Assembly (NCBI GenBank): GCA_963836015.1
Contig: CAWIIF010000004.1
Coordinates: 186,001 to 250,000, forward strand
Direction: 5' to 3'
Source: CAWCDJ01 sp963836015
Lineage (GTDB): Bacteria; Acidobacteriota; Terriglobia; Bryobacterales; Bryobacteraceae
Length of the DNA: 64,000 nt
The position numbers and the translations under genes are program-made. Positions 1-9,787 of this stretch are shown here, in pieces. Below the pieces are notes generated by a model. That model did no database searches. It saw nothing but the letters and a program-made list of their open reading frames with translations, and was not told where the DNA came from. Each line of letters starts with the position of its first letter. Positions within the stretch are counted from its first letter, which is position 1.

Positions 1-366
1 AATCAGTGCGTGTTCGAGGACGGCGATTCGTATTCCGAACAGTTGGGCGTGGGCATTGTGGTGGGCGACGAAATCTGGGACCAGCAGTCCCGCATCCGGC
101 TGATGCTCGGCCCGTTGACCGCGGAACAGTATCTCGGCTTCCTGCCCGCCGGCGCGGCCTCCGCTCCGCTGCGCGACCTGGTGCGTTTTTTCTGCGGGTC
201 CGACCTCGAAGTCGAGGTCCAGCTCGTCCTCCGGCGGGATGAGGTGCCCCGCTGTAATCTGGGCGATCCCGGCGTTGCCGGGCCGCGGCTCGGCTGGTTC
301 ACATGGATGAAATCGGGCTCGGAATTCGACCGCGCCCCAGCCGACACGGTTTTCCTTTTGGGGTAG
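1..366 (+). CDS. tssG: Type VI secretion baseplate protein TssG, C-terminal part (5' end outside window)
   Basis: Reading frame 1 is open from the first base to the TAG at 364-366, so only the last 121 residues are present. The visible part carries the TssG/VasB C-terminal pattern: a segment ending in IWDQQSRIRLMLGPL, then the LPAG turn, then a hydrophobic 'LRDLVRFFCG' stretch and a final Leu-Gly-Trp region. TssG is a cytoplasmic baseplate wedge component that works with TssE, TssF and TssK. It lies 33 bases upstream of clpV, an order common in T6SS loci. The call rests on the C-terminal pattern and on clpV, vgrG and tssK nearby. Confidence 0.82.
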   Translation, partial: NQCVFEDGDSYSEQLGVGIVVGDEIWDQQSRIRLMLGPLTAEQYLGFLPAGAASAPLRDLVRFFCGSDLEVEVQLVLRRDEVPRCNLGDPGVAGPRLGWFTWMKSGSEFDRAPADTVFLLG

Positions 367-399
367 ACTTCTTGAGTTAAGTAATTCTCTGGGGGCTTG

Positions 400-3102
400 A
401 TGAGACTGAACGACCGATCGCTGATTGGAAAGTTAAACGATTCCGCGAGAGCCGCGCTCGAAGGCGCGCTGGGACTGAGCCTCTCGCGCACACACTATGA
501 CGTCGAAATCGAGCACTACCTGATGAAGCTGCTCGATTCGAGCGATGGCGACTTCGCCTGCATCGCGAAGCACTTCGGCCTGGACAAATCCCGGCTGGCG
601 GCGGAACTCACCCGCAGCCTGGACAAATTGAAGACGGGCAACGCCCGCACTCCCTCCGTCAGCCCCACCGTGCGCGACATGCTGGTGAAAGGCTGGACCA
701 TCGGATCCATCGATTTCGGGGCCGCCAAGGTACGGACCGGCTTCACCATTCTCGCGCTGGTCCACGACGAAGAGCTGGCCCGCCTCATGCGCGATGTCAG
801 CAAAGAGCTTCAAAAAGTGCAGGCCGACAGCCTGCGCGCCGAGTTCATGAACATCGTGTCGGCCTCCGCGGAGAATGCCGATATGGCCGCGGCCGCCGCG
901 GCGGAGGCGCAGCAAGGGCCGCGCGCGGCCGGCGGAGGCAAGACGCCCAACCTCGATCAGTACACCGTCAACCTCACGGAAAACGCGCGGCAGGGAAAGA
1001 TCGACCCCGTGCTGGCCCGCGACTTCGAAATCCGCCAGGTGGTCGATATCCTGACCCGCCGCCGCCAGAATAACCCGATCCTGGTCGGCGAGGCGGGCGT
1101 GGGAAAGACCGCCGTGGTCGAAGGGTTCGCCGCTCGCATCGTGCAGGGCGACGTCCCGCCCGTTCTGAAGAACGTCACGCTGCGCACGCTCGACCTGGCG
1201 CTCCTGCAGGCCGGCGCCGGCGTGAAGGGAGAATTCGAGAATCGCCTCAAGAGCCTGATCAACGAGGTGAAGTCTTCGCCGACTCCGATCATCCTGTTCA
1301 TCGACGAGGCCCATACCATGATCGGCGCCGGCGGCCAGGCCGGACAGAACGACGCCGCCAACCTCCTCAAGCCTGCCCTGGCGCGCGGCGAGCTGCGCAC
1401 CATCGCCGCCACCACCTGGTCCGAATACAAGAAGTATTTCGAGAAGGACCCGGCCCTGGCCCGCCGCTTCCAGCTCATCAAGGTGGAGGAGCCCACCGAG
1501 ACCCAGTGCGCCCTGATGCTCCGCGGCGTCTGCCAGACGCTCGAGAAGCATCATAATGTCCGCATTCTGGACGAAGGCCTGCTGGCCGGCGTCAAGCTTT
1601 CGCACCGGTACCTGCCCGACCGCCAGCTTCCCGATAAGGCCGTCAGCGTGCTCGATACCGCTTGCGCGCGCCTGGCCCTGGGACAGAACTCCGTCCCGCC
1701 GCCCATTGAGGATGCCCAGCGCACCCTCGACGACCTGGCCGTGCAGACGCGCGTGCTCGAGCGCGAAGCGGCTGTAGGTGCCGATCACAGCGAACGGCTT
1801 CAGAACATCGCCGAGACCCGCGTCAAAACCGAAACGTATCTCAAGCAGTTGACGGACCGTTGGGACAAGGAGCGCGACCTCGTCAACCGCATCCGCGAGC
1901 TGCGTGTGCATTTGGAGAACGGTACCGTGCCGCAGCCCGCGGCCGATGCCGCCGCTGCCGCCCCGGCCGGTGGAGACGGAGCCGCTGCCCAGCCGGCCAC
2001 CCAGCCGGCCGCCGATCCCGCGGCCATGCGGGCGCAGCTCGCGGAGCTCAATACCGAGCTCGACGCCATGCAGGGCGAAACTCCGCTCCTGCGGGTCTGC
2101 GTGGACGCCCAGATCGTCGGCGAAGTGGTCTCCGGCTGGACCGGCATCCCTGTGGGCAAAATGCTCAAGGACGAAATCTCCACCGTGCTCTCCCTGGAAT
2201 CCCACCTGGGCAGCCGCGTGATCGGCCAGAACCATGCGCTCGAAATGATCAGCCAGCGCATCCGCACCGCCCGCGCCGGCCTGGACGACCCCGGCAAGCC
2301 GGTCGGCGTCTTCCTGCTGGTAGGCCCCAGCGGCGTCGGCAAGACCGAGACCGCCCTGGCGCTTTCCGACCTCCTCTACGGCGGCGAACGCAACCTGATC
2401 AGCATCAACATGTCGGAGTTTCAGGAAGCCCACACGGTCTCCACCCTGAAGGGCTCGCCTCCCGGATATGTCGGCTACGGGGAAGGCGGCGTCCTCACCG
2501 AAGCCGTCCGCCGCCGGCCGTATTCGGTGGTGCTGCTCGACGAGGTCGAAAAGGCCCATCCCGACGTCCTCGAATTGTTCTTCCAGGTCTTCGACAAAGG
2601 CCAGATGGAAGACGGCGAAGGCCGCGAGATCGATTTCAAGAACACCATCATCATCCTGACCTCCAACGCCGCCACCGACAGCATGATGAAGCTCACCGCC
2701 GATCCGGAGACGGCGCCGACGCCGGCCGGCCTGGTCAAAGCCCTCAAGCCGGAGCTCGACAAGGTCTTCAAGCCCGCGTTCCTCGGCCGCCTCGTGATCA
2801 TTCCGTACTATCCGATCCGCGACGAAGCCATGAGGACGATCATCAAGCTCAAGGTCGGCAAGATCCAGCGCCGCCTCAACGAGACGCACCGCATTACGCT
2901 CGATTACGACCCGACCGTCGTGGACGAAGTCGCCAAGCGCTGCACCGAAGTCGAAAGCGGTGCCCGCAATGTCGACAACATCCTGACCAATACCATGCTG
3001 CCCGAGATCTCAAAGCAGATTCTGGGGAAGATCTCGCAAGGAGAACGGCCCGACTCGATTCGCGTGGGTATCGCCGAGGACGGCTCATTCACTTACTCGT
3101 AA
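400..3102 (+). CDS. clpV: Type VI secretion sheath-recycling AAA+ ATPase ClpV/TssH
   Basis: A 900-residue ClpB/Hsp100-type ATPase that disassembles contracted TssB/TssC sheaths in the cytoplasm. An N-terminal Clp-N-like domain occupies about residues 1-160. The first AAA+ module has Walker A GEAGVGKT near residue 230 and Walker B ILFIDEAHT near 298. The second has GPSGVGKTE near 642 and VVLLDEVEKAH near 710, followed by a ClpB D2 C-terminal domain. The middle domain has an unusual Ala/Pro-rich insert near residues 509-550. The start is ATG at 400, just after a GGGGG Shine-Dalgarno at 391-395; a TTG one codon earlier is possible. Neighbouring tssG, vgrG and tssK favour ClpV over housekeeping ClpB. 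Confidence 0.93.
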   Translation: MRLNDRSLIGKLNDSARAALEGALGLSLSRTHYDVEIEHYLMKLLDSSDGDFACIAKHFGLDKSRLAAELTRSLDKLKTGNARTPSVSPTVRDMLVKGWTIGSIDFGAAKVRTGFTILALVHDEELARLMRDVSKELQKVQADSLRAEFMNIVSASAENADMAAAAAAEAQQGPRAAGGGKTPNLDQYTVNLTENARQGKIDPVLARDFEIRQVVDILTRRRQNNPILVGEAGVGKTAVVEGFAARIVQGDVPPVLKNVTLRTLDLALLQAGAGVKGEFENRLKSLINEVKSSPTPIILFIDEAHTMIGAGGQAGQNDAANLLKPALARGELRTIAATTWSEYKKYFEKDPALARRFQLIKVEEPTETQCALMLRGVCQTLEKHHNVRILDEGLLAGVKLSHRYLPDRQLPDKAVSVLDTACARLALGQNSVPPPIEDAQRTLDDLAVQTRVLEREAAVGADHSERLQNIAETRVKTETYLKQLTDRWDKERDLVNRIRELRVHLENGTVPQPAADAAAAAPAGGDGAAAQPATQPAADPAAMRAQLAELNTELDAMQGETPLLRVCVDAQIVGEVVSGWTGIPVGKMLKDEISTVLSLESHLGSRVIGQNHALEMISQRIRTARAGLDDPGKPVGVFLLVGPSGVGKTETALALSDLLYGGERNLISINMSEFQEAHTVSTLKGSPPGYVGYGEGGVLTEAVRRRPYSVVLLDEVEKAHPDVLELFFQVFDKGQMEDGEGREIDFKNTIIILTSNAATDSMMKLTADPETAPTPAGLVKALKPELDKVFKPAFLGRLVIIPYYPIRDEAMRTIIKLKVGKIQRRLNETHRITLDYDPTVVDEVAKRCTEVESGARNVDNILTNTMLPEISKQILGKISQGERPDSIRVGIAEDGSFTYS

Positions 3103-3123
3103 AGAAATATAGGTAGAAACGCC

Positions 3124-5488
3124 GTGCCTGCAACACAAACCGACCGTCCATTTCGTCTGAAGACTCCGCTCGGGGACGACGCCCTTCTGGTCGAAAGCTT
3201 CACCGGCCACGAGGGCGTCTCCCGGCCTTACTGGTTCAACGTCAAGGCGCTCTCCGACGATCCGAACATCGACATGAAGGGTCTGCTGGTGCAGCCGGCG
3301 GTGCTGACCTTCCAATTGGACGACGAGACGGAACGCCATGTCCACTCGCTGGTCAACGGAATCAAGCTGCTCGAATACGGCGAGGACGGCAAGGCGGCCT
3401 ATGAGCTGGAACTGGTGCCCTGGCTCTCGTTCCTGACTTACTTCTACAACTCCCGCATTTTTCAAAACAAGTCGGTCCCCGACATCATCGAGAAGATCTT
3501 CCAGCGACCGCGGCTATACCGACTACCGGCTCAACCTTCAGGGCTCGTACAATCCGCGGGAGTACTGCGTGCAGTACCGCGAGACCGATTTCAACTTCAT
3601 CTCGCGCCTCATGGAAGACGAGGGCATCTTCTATTATTTCGAGCAATCGGAAGACAAGCACACGCTGGTTCTGGCGGACGCCAACAGCGCCTTCACGCCC
3701 TGCCCGAATATGGCGACGGCACGCTATGTGCCGGATGAGGGGGCGGCGCGCGTCGAGGGCATCGTCGCCGCCCTGCATCACGAGTACCATGTATCGACCG
3801 GGACTGCTTCGCTGACGGATTACGATTTCGAGAAGCCCAATACCGATCTGTTCGCCACGCTGTCCGGAGACCAGTTGGGCGAGTTCTACGACTATCCCGG
3901 AGGCTACATCACGAAAGACGACGGCGACCGCTACGCCCGCGTTCGCCTGGAGGAGCGCGAAGCCGAGATCGCGACCGTGCGCGGCCGCGGCACCTGCATG
4001 GGTTTCGAGTGCGGCTACAAGTTCACGCTCGAGGACCACTACCGCGACGAGACCAATCAGGACTACAGCATCCTCAGCCTCGACCACACCGGTTTCAACA
4101 CCAGCTACCGCTCCGGATCGGACCAGAAGTTCGAGTATTCCAACTCGTTTGAGGCCATCCCCAACTCGGTGGTGTACCGCCCGCGGCGCCGCACTCCCAA
4201 GCCGGTGATGAAGGGGACGCAGACCGCGCTGGTGGTGGGGAAGTCCGGTGAGGAGATCTGGGTCGATAAGTACGGCCGCGTCAAGGTTCAGTTCTATTGG
4301 GACCGGGAGGGGGCGAAGGACGAGAACAGCTCCTGCTGGATCCGCGTGGCCCAGGGGTGGGCCGGCAAACAATGGGGCCTGATCCAGATTCCGCGCATCG
4401 GCCAGGAGGTGCTGGTCACGTTCCTGGAAGGCGATCCGGACCGGCCGCTGATTGCCGGCTCGGTTTATAACGCCGACCAGGTGGTGCCTTACACGCTTCC
4501 CGACGAGCAGACCAAGAGCGCGCTCAAATCCTACAGCTCGAAAGGCGGCGGCGGATTCAACGAGATCCGCTTCGAGGACAAGAAGGGCAGCGAGCAGATC
4601 TTCGTCCATGGCGAGCTCAACATGGACGTCCGCGTCAAGCAGGACAAGTTCCAGAACATCGACCGGAACGTCCACCTGGTCATCGGCCAGGACCACTACG
4701 AGCACATTAAGAACGACCACCACGTCACCATCGACAACGACCAGGTGGTGAAGATCACCCGGGACAACCATCTCAACATCGCCGGCAAACAGGCCATTAA
4801 GGTCACCGGTACCCACTCGTTCCAGGTGACGGGCGATGTGACCGAGGTCTTCAGCGGGAATCACTCCGAGAAGACCAGCATGAACCTCTACATCGATGCC
4901 GGCATGGGGATCGTCATCGAGGGAAGCACCGGCATCACCCTGAAGTGCGGCAGCAACTGCGTCGTAATCGACCCCAGCGGAGTGACGGTCAAAGGCAGCA
5001 TGATCGTTCTCGACGGCCAGATGACCCGCATCAACTCCGGGCCCGGCTCTCCGGCCATGAGCGGCAACGCAGGAAATCCGGTTTCGCCGACCGACCCGAA
5101 GGCGGCGCAGGATGCCGACGTGGCCGACCCCGGGCAGTCCTCGCAGGTGCAGGCGCAGCAGAAAGAGCAGAAGACCGGGCGCTACGGCACCATCGTTCCC
5201 GCGGCGTTCCATCCGCCCGCTCCCGCGCCGGCCGGCGGCGCTTCGAGCGCTGCCGGCGCGCCGGCGGGCCCGCCACCCCCGGAAAAGACCTATATCGAAC
5301 TCAAGCTGGAAGATACTGAAGGGCGGCCGGTGGCCGGGGAAGCATACAAAGTGACGTTGCCCGATGGCCAGACGGTTGCCGAGGGGACCCTGGACGACAA
5401 GGGCTTCGCACGCATCGACGGTGTGGACCCGGGAAACTGCAAGGTCACTTTTCCGAACATGGACAAAACCGTCTGGGATCCCAAGTGA
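3124..5488 (+). CDS. vgrG: Type VI secretion spike protein VgrG with C-terminal TTR-like extension, interrupted by a one-base frameshift
   Basis: Starts at GTG 3124. Residues 1-127 match the VgrG N-terminus through 'SVPDIIEKIFQ', where the frame breaks. The continuation, DRGYTDYRL followed by YCVQYRETDFNFISRLMEDE, is in the +1 frame, so base C3505 appears to be extra; removing it gives 787 residues. The second part has the gp27-like fold, a gp5/OB domain with 'GRVKVQFYWDREG' and 'GWAGKQWG', and the repetitive gp5 needle. After a Pro/Ala-rich linker (about 5210-5280) comes a roughly 70-residue transthyretin/carboxypeptidase-regulatory-like domain, often a cargo adaptor on VgrG. As written the reading frame would end at 3738. 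Sequencing error and true decay cannot be separated here. Confidence 0.92.
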
Positions 5489-5542
5489 GCCGCTGGATGA
5501 TCATCGCTCAAGTTGAATGCGCGCGAGGAGGCGCCTGCTCAA

Positions 5543-7441
5543 GTGCCGAAAGTAGTGGTCGCTAGCGACGGCGATACACTGTGCGGAATCGCAATCGATA
5601 ACGGCTTTCACGATTGCCAGCCCGTCCGGAACGCCAATCCCGGAGCGGATTTTCTCACGCGCCCCCTGCGGGACGGCGATGCGGTGACTGTCCCCGACAT
5701 CGAAACGCGCGCCGAGAGCAAATCCACCACCACGACCAACGTCTTCGTCAAGAAGAATGCGCCGCCGGTCAGCATCTGCTTCGTGCACGGCTCGCCCGAC
5801 AAGCATTATCTGGACGACGACCATCTCACCTTCCTCCTGGTCAGCAAATTCCAGGTGGATAAGGGCGGACCCACGGGAGCCGCGGCGCTTCCCGATGCGT
5901 TCGAGTTTCATGCCGAAGCCGACGTGGATATCGCCACCTTCAAGGTGCAGGTGGTCGATCCCGCCGCCGGCGCGACCGTCCAGGTGACGCTCCAGGCCCT
6001 CAAGCCTGTATACAAGGCCGACCACGTCACCGTGGATCATCATGAGGAGTTCACCGGCGCTGAGCTGGCCAAGCGGAAGCTCGATGTTCAGTGCGCCAAG
6101 GTGCGCTCCGGCGTGGCCTATCGCTCCAAGTACCTTCGGCTGGTAGTAGACGAGGCAGATAAAAGCGGCACCGTCGGCCCCGTGCCGCCGGGCACCTTCC
6201 CGCCCGGCGCCGGATCGCCCAAGCCTGCCCAGTCCCTGCTGGTCACCGACATGGTGGACCAGGGCGAGCCGGATGTCGAGATCCTCGATCAGCGGGTTCG
6301 CGCCTCGTATGAGATTCCCCGCTGCCCCGGTACCCCCAAATGCAAAGTGACGGCGGAACTTCCGATCGGCGACGACCGCCGGCGCCTGCGCATGTTCCTT
6401 CATGTGATGCGCAGAACGCCGGGGGGTGCGCCGATCGTCCAGAAGGACGATATGCGCCGGCGTGCGCTTAAATGGTTTCGCCGCGTGCTAGCCCAGAGTT
6501 CCATCGGGCCGAAGGTGCTGGGAGTCGAGGAGCGGGACCCGGTCGAGAACATGATCGCGGTGTCGGACGCCGGGTCCAGCAATCCTCCCCCGGGCGCCAA
6601 TGCGGGTGGATCCAGCGCCTCTGGTATCGATGTCCTGGGGAACCCCAGCCGCCTTGGCTTCCGGCTCAACTCGGCGGGAGAGCCTTCCATGACTATTGTC
6701 CCGATCACACCCGTCGATTCCTCGACGGGGATTGGCTTTACGCCGCTGCAAACCGCCAACGCCTTGGCCGCCGCTGTCTCCGACCCGTTCGTAGCGGTTG
6801 CGGACGGAAATCCTCGCCGGTTTAATGATACCCAGGGGTCGGCGGACATTGTCATTACCCGAACCGACGGCAAATTCGTCACGATCGACCAGATCGTCAG
6901 TACGGATACCGCTCAAACCCTGACGGTGGCGAGCATAAATCCGCTTCCGAACCCTCAGCAATCCTGGGACGGCTTCAATTTCCTGGTGGGCAGTCAGCAC
7001 CAGCGGATCATGTGCCGGAATTACGATACCGGGTCGGACCGCGTCGATGTCTTCGCTGTGATCGATATGTCGGATGGGGCGGGCCATTTCGATCGGGGTG
7101 AAGCCATGATGTCCGGTCACGCTGTGAATGCCGATCCGACCACTCATGGCGTAGACGTGATTAAGTTCTCGATTTTCGTCCGTCAGACAGCTATCGATAG
7201 CACCGATACCGATCCTCTGGTGTTGGCACATGAGATGCTACACGTTTCCGCCGAACTGGGGCACGCGCTCAACGTTCCGACCGAGTTGATGTCCGCGGCC
7301 GTCAGCGGCAACAACGCGGTGGGCGCGTCCAAGCGGTTGACGGACCGCGGCGTGCAGTACAACATAACGAGTGGGACGTTTCCCATCAACCAGCGCCTGA
7401 GGACGGAGGGCGGCAATGCGGGAATCCTCGAATCATGGTAA
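5543..7441 (+). CDS. LysM-domain protein with C-terminal HExxH motif, candidate T6SS cargo effector
   Basis: About 632 residues. The start is taken as GTG 5543, which follows GAGGAGG (5525-5531) by 11 bases; an upstream TTG at 5513 is the alternative. A LysM-like peptidoglycan-binding segment begins almost at once (VVASDGDTLCGIAIDNG). The middle is unrecognised and contains a Gly/Ser/Pro-rich linker. Near the C-terminus is HEMLHVSAELGH (His563, Glu564, His567, and a further His at 574), which fits a zinc-metallopeptidase HExxH centre, although the third His is one residue further away than in classical metzincins. There is no signal peptide, as expected for VgrG-delivered cargo. It begins 54 bases after vgrG and overlaps the next gene by 26 bases. 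Effector function is inferred. Confidence 0.6.
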   Translation: MPKVVVASDGDTLCGIAIDNGFHDCQPVRNANPGADFLTRPLRDGDAVTVPDIETRAESKSTTTTNVFVKKNAPPVSICFVHGSPDKHYLDDDHLTFLLVSKFQVDKGGPTGAAALPDAFEFHAEADVDIATFKVQVVDPAAGATVQVTLQALKPVYKADHVTVDHHEEFTGAELAKRKLDVQCAKVRSGVAYRSKYLRLVVDEADKSGTVGPVPPGTFPPGAGSPKPAQSLLVTDMVDQGEPDVEILDQRVRASYEIPRCPGTPKCKVTAELPIGDDRRRLRMFLHVMRRTPGGAPIVQKDDMRRRALKWFRRVLAQSSIGPKVLGVEERDPVENMIAVSDAGSSNPPPGANAGGSSASGIDVLGNPSRLGFRLNSAGEPSMTIVPITPVDSSTGIGFTPLQTANALAAAVSDPFVAVADGNPRRFNDTQGSADIVITRTDGKFVTIDQIVSTDTAQTLTVASINPLPNPQQSWDGFNFLVGSQHQRIMCRNYDTGSDRVDVFAVIDMSDGAGHFDRGEAMMSGHAVNADPTTHGVDVIKFSIFVRQTAIDSTDTDPLVLAHEMLHVSAELGHALNVPTELMSAAVSGNNAVGASKRLTDRGVQYNITSGTFPINQRLRTEGGNAGILESW

Positions 7442-8435
7442 ATCACAGGCGTCCTGGCTCTGTCTGCTGGTTGCATTTGCCGGTTTGGGAGGTCATCTGA
7501 TGTCGGCCATGTCTTCGCAAGTTCCGCCACCGAGCCTGCCCGAGTTGGAAGAATTCGTCTTCCACCCCGACCAGTTCGCCAAGGAAGCGATTCCGCGCCG
7601 CCTGCAGCCGGGCGATGTCGCCAGCGTCCTCATGACCCGTCTGGACGGCAGCACTCCGCTCGACGCGCTGCAGCAGGCCGAGAAGGTGATCGACTTCTAC
7701 GACCTGAACGAAGTCGCCGCCTACCTGCGCCGGTTCCTGGACGGCCGGGAGGCCGGACCCGACCAAAGGAAGCGGTCCATCGTCATCACCCGCACCATCG
7801 CCCGCTCGGGCTCGCCCGAAGACCGCCGGTTCGCCGCCGGGTATCTGGGCTTCCTGGTGCAGCGCGCCACGGCCGCGGAGTTGCCCGGTCTCGTCTCGAT
7901 TTACGAGGCGCTGGGCCCTGAAGGAGACTCGCAGCCGCTGCGTGCGGCCGCCAGCGGACTGCTGGCCGCCGGCCCGTCGCCGACCGATGCGAAGGCCCTG
8001 CAGACCCTGCTCAATATGACGATTCCGCGCGCCGAGCAGGCCAATACCATGAAGTCGCGGATTCTCGCCATGCCCGACCGCGCGCAGCGCATCGATGGCG
8101 AGGTGAAGGTCTACCTGGCGTTGCTGGTCGGGTATCCGGAATACCTTCCGGGATGGGCCGCGCGGCGACTGCGCCGCGAAACCTGGGGCGATAATCCCGC
8201 CGACCAGACCGTGCGCAATCCCGACCGCCGCCGCTCCACCGAGGTGGCGGACGCTTTCCGCCGAGTGATTCCGGTAGTGGAAGCCAACCGCGCCTTCGAC
8301 GACCACATCAAATCGCTGAAGCGGGTATCGTGCCTGCGCGCCATCGACTTCTTCGGCGGCGCCTTGAGCACCTCTGAATACAAAGAGATGCACGCCGACC
8401 CGTCCCGCCAGTTCGACGTGCTCTCGAACTACTGA
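7416..8435 (+). CDS. Unknown protein with N-terminal hydrophobic segment, translationally coupled to the LysM/HExxH gene
   Basis: 339 residues, beginning at ATG 7416 inside the end of the preceding gene (26-base overlap in another frame). Residues 12-32 form one hydrophobic stretch, either a signal peptide or membrane anchor. The rest is Ala/Leu/Arg-rich and looks helical, suggesting HEAT-like repeats, but I recognise no family. Its position behind a candidate effector makes it a candidate periplasmic immunity or chaperone protein, on position alone. It converges on the PAAR-like gene with only 8 bases between them. Confidence 0.6.
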   Translation: MRESSNHGKSQASWLCLLVAFAGLGGHLMSAMSSQVPPPSLPELEEFVFHPDQFAKEAIPRRLQPGDVASVLMTRLDGSTPLDALQQAEKVIDFYDLNEVAAYLRRFLDGREAGPDQRKRSIVITRTIARSGSPEDRRFAAGYLGFLVQRATAAELPGLVSIYEALGPEGDSQPLRAAASGLLAAGPSPTDAKALQTLLNMTIPRAEQANTMKSRILAMPDRAQRIDGEVKVYLALLVGYPEYLPGWAARRLRRETWGDNPADQTVRNPDRRRSTEVADAFRRVIPVVEANRAFDDHIKSLKRVSCLRAIDFFGGALSTSEYKEMHADPSRQFDVLSNY

Positions 8436-8443
8436 TCACCCGC

Positions 8444-8833
8444 CTACGGAATCGTGACCGTGAACTCGCCCGGCGTCGTGAACTGAATCACGCCGCCATA
8501 CGTGCACATCAGCGTCGACACGTTGTCGAGGGCGGGCATGTTGGCAATCAGGTCGGTGACGGCTCCGGGAACCCAGGGCGCCGGCGTATTCGGAATGCAC
8601 GGCATCGGCGTCAGTACTCCCAAAGCCGCCGCCGTGGCCGCCGCCACGATCGGGTTCGCCGGCGACATGCACATTCCGAACGGCATGATGTTGGTCAGCG
8701 GGATGTGGTCCATGATATTGGCATCCGGCATCATGTTCGTGAAGACCTTGTTGGTGGGCAGGACCACCAGGGAACTGGGCGCCATCCCGAAACTGCACAT
8801 CATCATGGCCCCCATACAGACTTGCATCGGCAT
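8444..8833 (-). CDS. PAAR-like DUF4280 family T6SS spike-tip protein
   Basis: 129 residues when started at the minus-strand ATG at 8833, which has GGAGGAGG (8842-8849) about 8 bases upstream; longer in-frame starts up to 8911 lack a site. The sequence is typical of the PAAR-like DUF4280/DUF4150 group: a short start with CSFGMAPSSL, the conserved NIMPFGMC segment, the AAATAAALGVLTPMPC stretch, PAPWVPG, and a final Cys-x-x-Gly-Gly followed by a PG turn. Such proteins cap the VgrG spike and can carry cargo. It is unusually rich in Met and Cys, as the family is. It is transcribed opposite to vgrG. Confidence 0.88.
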   Translation of the reverse strand: MPMQVCMGAMMMCSFGMAPSSLVVLPTNKVFTNMMPDANIMDHIPLTNIMPFGMCMSPANPIVAAATAAALGVLTPMPCIPNTPAPWVPGAVTDLIANMPALDNVSTLMCTYGGVIQFTTPGEFTVTIP

Positions 8834-8926
8834 TGGAATCGCCTCCTCCGCGGGCGTTGGACCTATTTTATCCGACTCTCGCGATCTGCGATAATACCCT
8901 AACCCCTCCAAAGCGAGGTGTTAAAC

Positions 8927-9700
8927 ATGAAAACTCGGATAATGTGGATTCTGGTTGCCGCTGCCGGATGCGCCCTGGGACAGCCGCAACAGCAGCCCAA
9001 CGAAACCGGCGCCCGCCAGCTTTATTACTTCGCGGTCACCAAGAAGGACGCGCTGCCGCCCATTCGCAAGGACCCGCCCCCCGCATCGGCTCCGGTCAAC
9101 GGCGTCGTGCACCTGGGATTTCGCTACACCCTCGCGCTGGTCAACACCGTCACGAACGCGGCCCAGACGGTGGATCCCGACCGCATCTTCCGCAAAGGCG
9201 AATGTTTCGCGCTGCAGCTGGAGGCCAACCGGTCGGGCTATATTTATGTGCTTGCCCGGCAGTCGAGCGGCAGTTGGAAAGCCATGCTCCCCACCCCGGA
9301 AATGAGCGAAGAGAGCAATATCCTGGACCCCGGGAAGAAGATGCGGATCCCGGCCGAGTATTGCTTTGAGGTCAGCGATCCTCCCGGGTCCGAGGTTCTG
9401 ACCGTCATCCTGTCCCGCGACCCCCGCGACGTTTACCAGTTGAACCAGGGCATACGGGGTTCTGAGCCCCCGCCTTCGGAGCAGCGCCGTCAGTCTGCCA
9501 CTATGGAACTGGCCAGTGCGCGACTGGTGAACAACGAGGTGGAGCGCATGGCGCGCCAGTACGGTACGCGCGACCTTCTGTTCCACAAGATCGATAAGCC
9601 GCAGGATTCGCAGGAGCCTCCCTTCTCGGTCTACGTGGTGAACTCCTCGGATAAACCCGCGTCGATGGTAATGACCAAGGTCACGATCCGGCACCAGTAG
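8927..9700 (+). CDS. Exported DUF4384 domain protein
   Basis: 257 residues from ATG 8927, preceded by an AGCGAGGTG Shine-Dalgarno. The N-terminus is a signal peptide; the sequence AAAGCALG could be a lipobox-like site (Cys near residue 14), so it may be a lipoprotein. Residues 65-165 match the DUF4384 pattern: FRKGECFALQLEANRSGYIYVL, then a 'MLPTPE' strand and a later 'IPAEYCFEV' strand. DUF4384 is often fused to caspase-like peptidases; here it is a separate gene facing the caspase operon, which supports a common system. Its biochemical role is unknown. Confidence 0.75.
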   Translation: MKTRIMWILVAAAGCALGQPQQQPNETGARQLYYFAVTKKDALPPIRKDPPPASAPVNGVVHLGFRYTLALVNTVTNAAQTVDPDRIFRKGECFALQLEANRSGYIYVLARQSSGSWKAMLPTPEMSEESNILDPGKKMRIPAEYCFEVSDPPGSEVLTVILSRDPRDVYQLNQGIRGSEPPPSEQRRQSATMELASARLVNNEVERMARQYGTRDLLFHKIDKPQDSQEPPFSVYVVNSSDKPASMVMTKVTIRHQ

Positions 9701-9704
9701 GATC

Positions 9705-9767
9705 GCAAAGCAGGCATCGAATTTTCGCCGCACTTGCGAAACATTCGGTGCCTGTACCTGGTTTGCC
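9705..9767 (-). repeat. Dispersed palindromic repeat, copy A
   Basis: Imperfect inverted repeat of about 63 bases with a 7-base loop at 9729-9735 (CGCACTT). It is the reverse-oriented counterpart of the element at 17068-17120, sharing both arm sequence and the exact loop (AAGTGCG on the other strand). It lies between the convergent ends of the DUF4384 gene and the TPR gene, so it may also form a terminator-like hairpin. Confidence 0.75.
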
Positions 9768-9787
9768 TTTTGCGAGATGCGCTAACT

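Noticed and set aside
433..2889. Long open frame antisense to clpV (818 codons)
   Set aside because: High-GC shadow; no recognisable domain, repetitive low-complexity composition, and the sense strand has an unambiguous ClpV.
3485..5212. 575-codon frame antisense to vgrG
   Set aside because: Shadow of clear VgrG coding sequence.
8857..8895. TTGGAC / GATAAT promoter for the DUF4384 gene
   Set aside because: The spacer is 27 bases, too long for a sigma-70 promoter.
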